A DNA stretch of 64,000 nucleotides from the NCBI RefSeq assembly GCF_900128445.1, contig NZ_LT671417.1, positions 1,598,769-1,662,768 of the forward strand. Direction: 5' to 3'. The notes under the pieces were generated by a model. It was not told the DNA's origin, did not search any database, and saw nothing but the letters and a program-made list of their open reading frames with translations. Positions within the stretch are counted from its first letter, which is position 1; every line of letters starts with the position of its first letter. This document shows positions 18,252 through 27,576 of the stretch, piece after piece. The position numbers and the translations under genes were made by a program. This stretch comes from Thermophilibacter provencensis. GTDB taxonomy: Bacteria > Actinomycetota > Coriobacteriia > Coriobacteriales > Atopobiaceae.

Positions 18252-18983
18252 ATGCAACAGGGCAAACGAGATATGTCACGGCCCCGCGTGCTTGTGATTA
18301 TTCCTGCATACAACGAGCAGGAGAGCATCGTCGATGTCGTCCGCAGCGTTGTTGCGGCTGGATATGACTATATCGTAGTGAATGATGGATCATCCGATGC
18401 GACGCTTTCGATTTGTCGCGAGAATGGCATCTCCGTGCTCAACCTTCCGCAGAACCTTGGCATAGGGGGAGCGGTTCAAGCGGGGCACCGTTTCGCACAG
18501 ACGTTCGGTTACGATATCGACGTTCAGTTCGACGGGGATGGCCAGCATGATGCACGCTTCCTAGATGCGATTGTCGCGCTTGTCGAATCGGGCGCCGATT
18601 TGGCGATAGGTTCGCGCTTCTTGGAGGAAACGGGCGGATTTACATCGACATTCATGAGGCGCGTCGGCAAGTCGTGGCTTTCGTGGTGCCTGAGGCACTT
18701 CGCCCATATCTCGGTGAGCGATCCGACTTCCGGGTTCCGTGCTTGCGGTAGGCGGGCTATCGACCTATTCGCCGACAACTACCCGATTGATTACCCGGAG
18801 CCGGAGTCGATTGCCGTAGCAGCGGGCTTGGGGCTTACGATTCGCGAGATGCCGGTGGTCATGCACGAACGGCAGGGCGGCGTTTCGTCCATCGGGTTCG
18901 CAGCGAGTGCTTACTATATGGTGAAAGTGACGCTTGCCATTCTCATTGCCGCTATGGGACATACCGCAAGGAGAGGGAGGTAG
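18252..18983 (+). CDS. DPM1-like family 2 glycosyltransferase
   Basis: 243 residues from the ATG at 18252, with TGAGGTGG four bases upstream. The pattern matches a polyprenyl-phosphate sugar synthase: VLVIIPAYNEQESIVDVV, VVNDGSSDATL, DVQFDGDGQHD (metal site), DPTSGFRACGRRAID and the C-terminal MHERQGGVSSI. It is a diverged paralogue of the gene at 3716, with which it shares the whole motif set. The DUF2304 gene starts 6 bases after the stop. It probably makes an undecaprenyl-phosphate-linked sugar for modification outside the membrane. Confidence 0.86.
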   Translation: MQQGKRDMSRPRVLVIIPAYNEQESIVDVVRSVVAAGYDYIVVNDGSSDATLSICRENGISVLNLPQNLGIGGAVQAGHRFAQTFGYDIDVQFDGDGQHDARFLDAIVALVESGADLAIGSRFLEETGGFTSTFMRRVGKSWLSWCLRHFAHISVSDPTSGFRACGRRAIDLFADNYPIDYPEPESIAVAAGLGLTIREMPVVMHERQGGVSSIGFAASAYYMVKVTLAILIAAMGHTARRGR

Positions 18984-18988
18984 GGCTC

Positions 18989-19351
18989 ATGTCCGTCACG
19001 CTGCGCATCTGCATTGCCATCTTTTGCATTCTGCTGGCATTCTACGTGATTCGTCTCGTTTCCCGAAGGCGCCTGCTGCTCAAGTACTCCCTACTATGGC
19101 TTACGCTCGTAGTGGGCTTGCTCCTGAGTGCCCTGTTCCCGGACTGCGTCATTCTGCTTTCAGGTCTGCTGGGCTTCGAAATGGCAGCAAACTTCATCTT
19201 CTTCATCGGCTTGTTCTGTCTTATGGCAATCGCGCTGTCCCTTACGGTTATCGTGAGCAGGCAGTCGCAAAAAATCAGCGTGCTCACGCAACGGTTGGCC
19301 ATAGTCGAGTATTGCCAAGACAAGCGACAGGATACGCGGGGCGACGCATGA
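18989..19351 (+). CDS. DUF2304 small membrane protein
   Basis: 120 residues with three hydrophobic helices (RICIAIFCILLAFYVIRLV, LWLTLVVGLLLSALFP, NFIFFIGLFCLMAIALS) and a C-terminal charged coil (SRQSQKISVLTQRLAIVEY), the DUF2304 layout. It is coupled to the DPM1-like GT2 gene upstream and overlaps the next glycosyltransferase by ATGA. This is the second GT2/DUF2304 pair in the window, which supports a joint role, perhaps holding the synthase at the membrane or flipping its product. That role is inference. Confidence 0.82.
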   Translation: MSVTLRICIAIFCILLAFYVIRLVSRRRLLLKYSLLWLTLVVGLLLSALFPDCVILLSGLLGFEMAANFIFFIGLFCLMAIALSLTVIVSRQSQKISVLTQRLAIVEYCQDKRQDTRGDA

Positions 19352-20517
19352 GAATCGCGATGGTGTTTGATGGCTTGGGCATGGGGGGAATTGAGCGGGT
19401 CGGTATCCAATACGTCGCGCTTCTGACCCAAGCCGGTCACGAGGTAGATGTCTATAACCTGCAGCCGGAAAAATCAGAACTGCAGGATGAATTTGAAGGT
19501 GTCGCGGATGCTGTCTATCCGGGATTTCTCCCGCTATCCTGCGTTCCAGGACAGTATATGCTCATGGTCAAGCGGTGGTGGTGGGGAAAGTACGCCTACC
19601 CGCTTGCCTACCTGGTGAGCAAGCTGTGCATGTTGGTGCTTCGGATTGTTCAGCCGAAGAGACGCTACGATGTTGCCATCGCATTTTCTGGCCATATGCG
19701 GGACCTGACGTTCGTCGCACATGGTTTCGTGCGGGCAGAAAAGCGCATGGCTTGGGTGCATGGTGCAATTCTTGAGTATCTCGTGCTCTCTCCCACATTC
19801 GCAGACCTGTATCGGAAGGTTCGCAACTTATGCGTGCTCTCGACGGATCGACAGGAATTCGTTTTTAGCTCCCATCCGTATCTCTCAGACGACTTGTCGG
19901 TCCACCAGCTCTATAACCCCATCGACTTATCCGCTCGCCCGCCCCACGCGGATGCCGTTGCGGCGCTTCGTCGGGCTCATGGGGGTTATATCCTTGTAGT
20001 GGGGAGGCTCGACCGCGATAAGGACCCGGCGACCGTCATTCGCGCTCGCAAGATTCTGGAGGAACGTTATGGCAAAACGCCTCATGTCGTTTTGGTTGGA
20101 GACGGCTCTCAGCGAGCGGAGCTCGAGGCACTTACTCGTTCGTTGGGACTCGATGATTCCGTGTTCTTCGTCGGGCTGCGCCACGATGTCGAGGATTTCT
20201 ATGCTTCGGCACAGCTTTTCGTTCACTCCAGTCCATGTGAGGGATTTGGATTTGTGCTGTTGGAAGCCATGAAATATGGAGCGCCGATTGTGGCAACCGA
20301 TAGCCCTCCCGGTGTAAGTGAAGTTCTTGGTAGCGATAGGTATGGCTTGCGTTGTCGCGTCGGTGATGCCGAAGACATGGCTGCGAAAATCGCAACTATG
20401 TTGGATGATGCCGGCTTGCGCGAGCACTACCGTGAGAGCGGATTCAATCGCGTGCGGGACTTTTCGTGTGAAACAATCTCAGTCAAGCTTAACCAGATAC
20501 TCAAGGACCTTCGATAG
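19348..20517 (+). CDS. Family 4-type glycosyltransferase (GT-B fold)
   Basis: 389 residues starting at an ATG that overlaps the previous stop. The N-terminal domain opens MRIAMVFDGLGMGGIERVG, the glycine-rich loop typical of GT4 enzymes. The C-terminal donor domain has ILVVGRLDRDKDPATVIRA, VVLVGDGSQRAELE, VFFVGLRHDVEDFYASA and the EX7E signature in SPCEGFGFVLLEAMKYG. Such enzymes are retaining transferases using nucleotide sugars on the cytoplasmic side. Longer upstream frames reaching 18934 are shadows of the genes before it. Confidence 0.9.
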   Translation: MRIAMVFDGLGMGGIERVGIQYVALLTQAGHEVDVYNLQPEKSELQDEFEGVADAVYPGFLPLSCVPGQYMLMVKRWWWGKYAYPLAYLVSKLCMLVLRIVQPKRRYDVAIAFSGHMRDLTFVAHGFVRAEKRMAWVHGAILEYLVLSPTFADLYRKVRNLCVLSTDRQEFVFSSHPYLSDDLSVHQLYNPIDLSARPPHADAVAALRRAHGGYILVVGRLDRDKDPATVIRARKILEERYGKTPHVVLVGDGSQRAELEALTRSLGLDDSVFFVGLRHDVEDFYASAQLFVHSSPCEGFGFVLLEAMKYGAPIVATDSPPGVSEVLGSDRYGLRCRVGDAEDMAAKIATMLDDAGLREHYRESGFNRVRDFSCETISVKLNQILKDLR

Positions 20518-20547
20518 ACGCGGCATAAAGCAGCGGAAAGGGACGAC

Positions 20548-21564
20548 ATGCTGTTCACGGTCATAGTGCCGGCATACAATGCCGCACGTTATCTGGAGGC
20601 AGGTCTCCTTTCGCTCGATGCTCAAACGTATCGCGATTTCGAAGTCGTGATTATCGATGATGGGTCGACCGATGAGACGGGGGACATTGCGGAGGAGTTC
20701 TCAGCGTCGGCTGGAAACGTTTCTGTCGTGCACAAGGACAATGAAGGAGTGCTCAGGGCGCGTTGCGACGGCATCGCCCGAGCCCAAGGAACCTACACCG
20801 TGTTCCTTGATGCGGACGACCGTCTTGCTCCACATGCTCTTGCCTCGCTGGCGGCGCGCATTGCCGAGACAGAATCGGACATCGTTCAGTATGCCTTCTG
20901 CCAGGATACCGCGTTCCGCCATCGAATCAAGACGTTTGATCTGCCCGATGGCGAATACCGGGGGAAGGACTTTGCGTACGTGCGACGCCAATTGCTCGCA
21001 GGAAAGATGAACAGCATATGGAGCAGGGCGGTTCGAACCAGCCTGCTGCGTGCGGACGGATTTCCCAGCGACCGGTTCAAATCCGTCATGCATGGTGAGG
21101 ACATTCTCCAATCTCTGTACACGTTTGACCGTGCTGCAAGTGCGACGATTTTTGCGGAGGCGCTGTATTACTATCGACCGAATGACGGTGCTTCGACGGC
21201 GTCCTATCGATCGGGTCAGCTGGCAGGTATCGAAGTGGTTTGCCGGGAGCTGTTGGAGGTGGCTCGGCGTTGGGGAAGCGATTACGTCCCGTACGCGATG
21301 CAGGGTGCCGCGGTGCAATATGCATATCTGCTTAACATTCTAATCGGCTCAACTGACAAAGACATCTCTACCGAGCTTGAGCGCATTGCAGAGAGCTTTG
21401 AGCGCTTGGGCGGCCTTGAGGTGGTACGTGGCGCCGAGGCCATTCGGGTGGACTGTCTCATCATGTTGAAGCTGCTGTGCCGTCGCCGCCTTCGCGTGCT
21501 GCGGCGCTTCGCGGGCTCCATCGAATGTGCCCGCCGGCAGACGCGTCGTTTGCTCAGCAGGTAG
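20548..21564 (+). CDS. Family 2 glycosyltransferase
   Basis: 338 residues, with GGAAAGG before the ATG. GT-A motifs: FTVIVPAYNAARYLEAGLLS, VIIDDGSTDETGD, and VFLDADDRLAPHA (DAD metal site, about residue 90). The remainder is the variable acceptor domain ending in a basic tail rich in Arg, a possible membrane-surface patch. It is last in the + strand series that began with the lic fusion; the next genes converge on it. Confidence 0.87.
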   Translation: MLFTVIVPAYNAARYLEAGLLSLDAQTYRDFEVVIIDDGSTDETGDIAEEFSASAGNVSVVHKDNEGVLRARCDGIARAQGTYTVFLDADDRLAPHALASLAARIAETESDIVQYAFCQDTAFRHRIKTFDLPDGEYRGKDFAYVRRQLLAGKMNSIWSRAVRTSLLRADGFPSDRFKSVMHGEDILQSLYTFDRAASATIFAEALYYYRPNDGASTASYRSGQLAGIEVVCRELLEVARRWGSDYVPYAMQGAAVQYAYLLNILIGSTDKDISTELERIAESFERLGGLEVVRGAEAIRVDCLIMLKLLCRRRLRVLRRFAGSIECARRQTRRLLSR

Positions 21565-21594
21565 TCGTCGGGGCGCACAGTTTTCCGTCGGACG

Positions 21595-22641
21595 CTAGAA
21601 CATCGCTGTGCGGTCGGGAACTCGTTCGAAGGGGAAACGGTAGAGAAATTCCGGTAACGCTCGCTCGATTGCGATGCGTTCATCACGGTATTCGGGAATG
21701 AGAAAGAGCTGCGTGTTATTGAGCGACTGCTCCGGGATCAATTTCGTGCGCGGCGCAACGTGGTCGTCCGCTCGCAGCCCGAGTGTCTTGAGGGTGGACG
21801 CCACGGTGTCATCGTATCGATACAGTAGGTCCTCGAAGCTAAGGCGCATGACGTGAGGGAAACTATGAGGGAGCGTTTCCATATCACGCATCCTACGGTA
21901 GTAAGCGCAAAATGCATGCACATCGGTGGGGAACGGCACAGGGTTGCCCTGCGGAAGCCATACATATTTATTGAGCAGAAAGACGTCACGCGGGTCGCGC
22001 TGAACGACGAACACAAACGCGTTGTCGGAAAAATACGAATCAAGTCGAGAGAGGTTGAAGGGGAGTACGAGCTGGTCGAGAACCAGATGGTGCTCTTCGA
22101 TGCCAAGATCGATAAAAATATCCTGCAAGAAATGCCGTGCAGCTTGATAGTACTCTTCAGAGGTGGGGAGCGCGATAGCCATCGGTGCGTAGCGTAGCAT
22201 CTTGGGGAAACTGATCATGCCGCGCGTCAGGCGCGTGCATGCTCGCTTTGCGAGGGATAGAGCGAGCCGGGGCCCCGTGAGACGCTCTTGGTGATACCAA
22301 TAGGCATCCGATGTGAAATCGACAAGCTCATCCACAAAGGCATAGACGCGGTCCATGAAGGTCTCGGAAAGATTCGCGCGGTAGTTTCCAGGCCACCAAA
22401 ACTTCGACTCGAAGAGAGCCTCCATGGTCTCGATGAAGGAGTGGATCGCTTCGTCGCTACGGATGGCGTTGTTGTTTCTGAGCAATTTCTCTTCCAAGTC
22501 GAAAACGCCATCGGGGCAATGAAGGAAAATGTATTCAAAACTGCCGTGGTTTTCCGTGTAGCCGCGAAACTCGCCTATTAAATCGGTAAGGGCGGATGAG
22601 CCCGACCCCATATAACCCGTTGGAATAACCACGTTATTCAT
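21595..22641 (-). CDS. Sulfotransferase-like P-loop protein
   Basis: 348 residues. The N-terminal loop PTGYMGSGSSALTDL (residues 7-21) occupies the place of the phosphosulfate-binding loop of PAPS-dependent sulfotransferases, and FVVQRDPRDVFLLNK (about 211-225) matches the second PAPS-binding segment, with the Arg and the following acidic residues. The protein could sulfate a glycan or an envelope lipid. The start overlaps the end of the flippase gene by 8 bases, so both are expressed together. No PAPS synthesis genes are in the window, so the substrate and the reaction are inferred from the motifs. Confidence 0.7.
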   Translation of the reverse strand: MNNVVIPTGYMGSGSSALTDLIGEFRGYTENHGSFEYIFLHCPDGVFDLEEKLLRNNNAIRSDEAIHSFIETMEALFESKFWWPGNYRANLSETFMDRVYAFVDELVDFTSDAYWYHQERLTGPRLALSLAKRACTRLTRGMISFPKMLRYAPMAIALPTSEEYYQAARHFLQDIFIDLGIEEHHLVLDQLVLPFNLSRLDSYFSDNAFVFVVQRDPRDVFLLNKYVWLPQGNPVPFPTDVHAFCAYYRRMRDMETLPHSFPHVMRLSFEDLLYRYDDTVASTLKTLGLRADDHVAPRTKLIPEQSLNNTQLFLIPEYRDERIAIERALPEFLYRFPFERVPDRTAMF

Positions 22642-24067
22642 GCGTGCCTCCCGACCTGACGTTGGAGAGAAATGGCTTGAGCGAAGGCGCGAGGGAAACG
22701 CCCGCGGCGACCGTCATGGCGACCATGATGGCATAGCGTATGATGATGTGGCTTGAAAGCGCCTGCATGGCGAATGCGAACGCAACCATGAACACAAGGC
22801 TTCCCCCCAAAAGCGGAATGCGATACGTTGCCCGAACGTCAAGGCGCGTGACGAATGCATAGTTGATGGCAAACAGAATCGCGTAGCTCAAAAGGGTGAT
22901 GTAGCTGACGGAAAGGTATCCGAGGAAGGGGACGAGTGCGAAATTGAGTCCGATGTTGATGACGGCCGTGATAACGGAGCCGATTGCGATCCAGTGGGCC
23001 TTTTTATGGTAATACTCCAGGTCATATAAGAAGAGATAGCAAAACTGGAAGTACATGGCCGCAACGAGCGGGATGGTGATGGTCGTGGTGTCCGCGTAGG
23101 AGGCGGGGAGAAACAGGGTTACGACTTCGGGGGCGATGGTAATGAGGCCACATGAAAGATAGACGCCGAGGCAGATGACGACGGCACAATTGCAACGCAC
23201 GACGTCCCTCTCGCCGTCACGGAGGCGTCGGTAGACCCAAGGAGACCATGCTGCCATGATTTGCGTCATAACGGTATAGGCAAGATTGCCGACAGTGTGT
23301 CCCATGCTGTAAATGCCGCCTTTGTCCGCTCCTGCGAGCATGGTCACGATGGTGAGATCGAATTGCGTTAACACCATTTGGGAAAAGAGGTGCGGGATAA
23401 GGGGGATGGTGAAGCGCAGCGCAGCACGGACGTAGGAGGTGTTCGGCCGTGCCGGCTCCTTTCCGAAGCACAGATAACATATGAGTACTATTGAAATGAC
23501 GACGTAGGTCGCATCGAGGCCGATGACGCGTCCCAGCTGGCCGTAACCGTGAAACAGCTGCGCGAGGGCGACTGAGACAACCTGTGCAACGGGACCAACG
23601 CAAAGCACGATCCAAAATAGGATGCTGGTTTTGTTTTTGAAGATACAGAAATAGTAGGCGATGTAGTACAGCGCGAGGCATGCCATGCTGGGGAATAGCC
23701 AGAAGAATAGGAAGTCGTCAAGAAAGAGCAGCTGCTGGATCTGCTGTTTAAAGGGCAACGCAATCACGAGCGCAGCGAAGACCGCTGCACCGACGAACGC
23801 GGCGACCGATCCGATAAAGTCCTTGTGCCTGCTGGGATAATCGATGAGCCCATGGTTGACAAATGCATAGATGGCAAGCGAAACGATGATGCTGGCGGTA
23901 TTGCGCGTCGAGATGAACGTGGCGGCAATGCCGAGCTCTTCAGGGGAGAGAACGCGTGTGATGAGGGGTACCATCGCCGTGCCCACGATGAGGGAGAGCA
24001 CGTTCGCAACGGTGTTCCAAAATGCGGTGTTGAGTGTTTTTCGCGTGTCGGCTTCGGTGGGTTTCAT
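22634..24067 (-). CDS. Wzx-type polysaccharide flippase
   Basis: 477 residues with about 12-14 hydrophobic helices spread over the whole length, beginning FWNTVANVLSLIVGTAMVPLITRVLSPEELG, the usual start of the MOP-family lipid-linked oligosaccharide flippases (RfbX/Wzx). It would move undecaprenyl-linked repeat units across the membrane. It overlaps the sulfotransferase-like gene. No Wzy polymerase is recognised nearby, so either the polymerase lies elsewhere or one of the unassigned multi-span proteins has that role. Confidence 0.87.
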   Translation of the reverse strand: MKPTEADTRKTLNTAFWNTVANVLSLIVGTAMVPLITRVLSPEELGIAATFISTRNTASIIVSLAIYAFVNHGLIDYPSRHKDFIGSVAAFVGAAVFAALVIALPFKQQIQQLLFLDDFLFFWLFPSMACLALYYIAYYFCIFKNKTSILFWIVLCVGPVAQVVSVALAQLFHGYGQLGRVIGLDATYVVISIVLICYLCFGKEPARPNTSYVRAALRFTIPLIPHLFSQMVLTQFDLTIVTMLAGADKGGIYSMGHTVGNLAYTVMTQIMAAWSPWVYRRLRDGERDVVRCNCAVVICLGVYLSCGLITIAPEVVTLFLPASYADTTTITIPLVAAMYFQFCYLFLYDLEYYHKKAHWIAIGSVITAVINIGLNFALVPFLGYLSVSYITLLSYAILFAINYAFVTRLDVRATYRIPLLGGSLVFMVAFAFAMQALSSHIIIRYAIMVAMTVAAGVSLAPSLKPFLSNVRSGGTHE

Positions 24068-24120
24068 GGATTGCGGATGTCTCCAATGCGCGTTGATGAG
24101 GGTGTAGCTGGCCGCAAGGG

Positions 24121-25101
24121 CTACATTAGGGCGGCGAGCGTATAGACGATGCCGTCGCAGTGGATTCTCCTAAGGCGCATCAAAAGCCATACCGACAGGC
24201 GGATTTTGAGCGTCTGCCCTCGGGAGGCTCTTAGCGCGATCAGGGGATTCCGGTCAATGTCTGGGAATCGATGGAGCGCGTCGTCGAAGACGAAGGCGCG
24301 CTTCTCTCGCATGCGGCGTATTCCGCATCCTCGATTGTGAACGAGCAGCGCGTTTAACATGTTGGCGAGGTAGGTGTATTGCACGACCCACTTCTGTTCC
24401 ACGGTCAGCTGCTCGAGCGGATGGTCGGCAAGGAGCTCGTCGAATAGCCGCGCGACGAACACCTCGTGGTCTTTCGTGTGGTCGAGAGAGCCCGTGATGG
24501 ATGCGCGATTGAAAAAGTAATGGTATCCAGCATAGGGAATGACGCGAAAGCTCGGCGAACAGCAGAATAGCGAAGAGCTGAAGTAGATATCCTCTCCGCA
24601 GCGCGAACGTGAAAAATGCAGGTCGTGTTCGCGAAGGAATGCCGTTCGAAACAACTTGGCACAGGCGATCGTGTACGTCGTGAGGCTCCAGACGCTATCG
24701 GCTGCAAAATGAGGGGTCAGCTTGCCGTCGACATCTCGCGTGTAGCCTCCAACCACGACGTCGACGGGCTGTTCACACATCGCGGTGAGGTAGGTGCCGA
24801 GATAATCCGATGAGACGTAGTCGTCGCTGTCCACGAACATGAGATACTCGCCGCGGGCTTCGGCAATGCCGCGGTCTCGCGTTGCGCCAAGGCCGAGATT
24901 CTCGCTGTTGACGATATACCGGATGAGGTGTGGATAGCGCGTTGCATAGCTCTGCGCAATGGCGGAGGAGCCATCGGTTCCTTGGTCATCGATGAGGACG
25001 ATCTCGAAGTCTTGGTAGTTTTGGACGATAAGGCTGTCAAGGCACCGGCCAAGATAGCGTTCTACGTTATATACCGGCACGATAACCGAAATGACAGGCA
25101 T
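24121..25101 (-). CDS. Family 2 glycosyltransferase
   Basis: 326 residues from the ATG at 25101, which sits 7 bases from an AGAGGGG ribosome site; the GTG at 25107 is too close to it. Motifs: ISVIVPVYNVERYLGRCLDS, VLIDDQGTDGSS and the acidic MFVDSDDYVSSDYLG at about residue 95, with CGEDIYFSSSLF in the acceptor part. It belongs to the EpsJ/CpsI-like group of capsule GT2 enzymes. The flippase gene follows after 53 bases. Confidence 0.87.
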   Translation of the reverse strand: MPVISVIVPVYNVERYLGRCLDSLIVQNYQDFEIVLIDDQGTDGSSAIAQSYATRYPHLIRYIVNSENLGLGATRDRGIAEARGEYLMFVDSDDYVSSDYLGTYLTAMCEQPVDVVVGGYTRDVDGKLTPHFAADSVWSLTTYTIACAKLFRTAFLREHDLHFSRSRCGEDIYFSSSLFCCSPSFRVIPYAGYHYFFNRASITGSLDHTKDHEVFVARLFDELLADHPLEQLTVEQKWVVQYTYLANMLNALLVHNRGCGIRRMREKRAFVFDDALHRFPDIDRNPLIALRASRGQTLKIRLSVWLLMRLRRIHCDGIVYTLAALM

Positions 25102-25126
25102 GGACACACCCCTCTTCGCCTAGCTT

Positions 25127-26143
25127 CTAGTGCGTGATGCGCGCGATATATCCCGCGTCGTTCGACCAGATGACCTCGAGGTTACCCGAGAGCTTTTCGG
25201 CAGCGGTGCGGGACTCAATCGATCCGACGCTCTCAAAAGGCTCACGTGTCAGGACGACGACGTAATCACACTGAACCGTTATCTCCTGTACGGCCTCATC
25301 GACGGTGGCGGTTTCCCAAGGACGGATGCCCGGGACGTAGTCTTGGCGAACCAACGCAATCCACCAGTAGCATTGTTCGATATTGCCCAAGAATGCTATC
25401 GGTCGGTCCGAAATCTCGGTAAGATGATCGGCCTGCTCGTAGACGGCGAGTGTACCGGGGTCAAACTCGCTGCCAGGTCGTAGATAGGAGTCGTTCCAGG
25501 TGTAAATGTCAAAAAAGGGCTGGTAACTTGCAACAACTCCATAGTTCGAGCGAGGCATGAGGTTCGCAAGCCTTTGGTCAAGCTGCGTGACGTTGATGCC
25601 GACGAGCGCACATATCGTCGCGACGCATCCAGCGAGGAAGGGCTTAGAGGCTCCGCGTGCGACCTGCAGGACGCCAAAGACAGCGCAGGCCATCATGAGA
25701 GGCTCCATCAAATAGTAAAATTTGAAGAAATAGTACGTTGAGATGATGTTGGGAAACGTCAGCAGGAAGCATACGGCTAACGTCGCGACAATGCCGATGA
25801 GTACGCCCTGTCGATACCAAGCGACCGCTAGGCATGCAAAGGAGGCGAGGTAGATCGTTGGGGCGAAGAGCGCGTAGCTGGTGATAAGACCGAGCGGCAT
25901 CCTGCCCAATCCGGCATAGGATGCGGGCGTCGATTCGTTCAGGATGCAGGCACAGAAGAAGGCAACGCCTATCGCCATGGAGACGCCGACGCCGAGGTGG
26001 AAAAAGCTATCGACATGGCGAATTGTGTGGAATGGTGTCATCAATGAACCCCCAGAGTCGATTGCAGATTTCCCATTGTACTCAAGCGGGATGCGACGAG
26101 AAACGGCTATGTCGGTCGGTTCGGCTTCTGTGGCAAAACTGCG
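25127..26143 (-). pseudogene. Membrane protein gene truncated at its 5' end by an IS element
   Basis: Several hydrophobic helices (for example FLLTFPNIISTYYFFKFYYLMEPLMMACAVFG) are followed by a ~120-residue soluble tail ending WSNDAGYIARITH. A start is possible at 26041, but the frame stays open upstream through 26143 with protein-like sequence (EAEPTDIAVSRRIPLEYNGK), then meets a stop where the IS3-like element begins. The general layout, helices then a short extracytoplasmic C-terminal domain, resembles the DUF6541 protein at 56244, which has 698 residues. So probably half the gene was lost. The product may be non-functional. Confidence 0.65.
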
Positions 26144-26153
26144 CTATTGGGAC

Positions 26154-27576
26154 TGCGGACATTTTCTTGTACACCCCACACGGTGTAGCTGTGCTCCCTC
26201 CTGTGCTCGTCCGGCGTGAGCCACCCGAGCGCCTGCGACGTGGACTCCTCGTGGAACGAGGCTCCGGACAAAATCTCGGAGCAAACTTGGTCCAGGAGGG
26301 AGTCCGATGTACACCAAGGAGGAGCGCGAGGGGATTCTCTGGGAGTTCCACCGCAGCGGCATGAGCGTCCCGGAGGCGTGTCGGCTATCGCCACTGTTCC
26401 CTGTCGCAACAACCTGTATCGTTGGCTCAGGATGGAGGCCGCGATGGCGGGCGCGCCCGAGCAGATCGACTGGAGGGACTGGGGCGCCGACCTGCCGGAG
26501 GAGCCTGCGGAGCGCGCGAGGATGGCCGAGGTCAAGCTGGCGGAGGCACTGGCGGTGTTGGACGTCCTAAAAGCACCAGGCCCGGCCTCTTTGACCGGCG
26601 AGGAGAGGCGGCGGGCCGGGGAGCTGGCGCGGGGGAGGTGCCCGCTCGTCAGGCCCGGGGACGCGGCCGAGACGCTCTTGATAACGAAGAGCACCTACCT
26701 CGACTATGCCGCGAGGGCCGCTAGGCCCGATCCCAAGGTCGCCCTGCGTGAGCGCGTGCGCGCATCCTTCGAGGCGAGCGGAGGGTCTTACGGATTCGAG
26801 TCGGCGGCCGCCGACCCCGGGTCCGGGGAGGGCGCCGGTGTCCTGGCGCGACCTCGAACCGGGGGCGCGTCCACGCCCGTCGCGGCCCCGGGGAAGGTTG
26901 TGCGCGCCATCATAGCCGAGGAGGGCCTCGTCGCCCGCAAGGCGGCGCGGATGGCGCGGGAGGCGGTGGTCGAGCTACGCCGGCGAGCTGTCCGAGCGGC
27001 CCGCCAGCGCCCCGCCCGCCGAGGACGGCACTCACGACTTCCATGCGTCTGAGCCGTGGCCGCTCGTCGTCACCGACGTCACGGAGGTACGCCTTGACGG
27101 CCTCAAGGCGTACCTCTCGCCGGCGATTGACTGCCTCGATGGCTGGCAGGTTTGCTGGAGGCTGTCCCTGCACCCCGACAAGGAACTCATGGTCGGTATG
27201 CTCTCCGACCTCGTCGCGGAGGTGGCCCCGACCGAAGAGCGCCCCCTGGTGGTGCACACCGACGGGGGCTCGGCCTGCATGACCGACGACTGGGCGCCGG
27301 CGCGCCGGGCGGGGCGCGCCACGCGGTTGATGTCGCGGAAGGCGGGGGCCACGACAACGCCCGCGCCGAGGGGTTCTTCGGCACGCCCGAGTGCGACTTC
27401 TTCGAGGGCCGCAACTGGACGGGAGTCGGGTTCGAGGAGTTTGCGACCAAGCTGGACGGGTGCATCGAGTGGTGCCGCAGCGGGAAGCTCAAGAAGTCAC
27501 TGGGATGGAGGACCATCAGGCGGAGCCGCGAGGAGCTTGGTCACGCGGCGTAGTCGTTAGTCCGAAAAACATCCGA
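26154..27576 (+). mobile_element. Decayed IS3-family element
   Basis: About 1.42 kb. The outer sequences TGCGGACATTTTCTTGTAC (left) and the reverse complement of the right edge, TCGGATGTTTTTCGGACTA, are only partly alike, so the ends are approximate. The element separates the truncated membrane gene from an IS21 remnant. No flanking duplication can be shown because the right side is itself an IS. Confidence 0.7.
26307..27553 (+). pseudogene. IS3-family transposase (orfA/orfB), multiply frameshifted
   Basis: The start, MYTKEEREGILWEFHRSGMS, is the helix-turn-helix protein OrfA; its continuation switches to the frame of 26216 (GAPEQIDWRDWGADLPEEPAER). Pieces of the DDE integrase OrfB follow in different frames, including KVVRAIIAEEGLVARKAARM, SPAIDCLDGWQVCW, RPLVVHTDGGSACMTDDWA, DNARAEGFFGTPECDFFEG and KLKKSLGWRTIRRSREELG. 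At least four frame changes are needed, so the transposase is dead. Confidence 0.8.
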
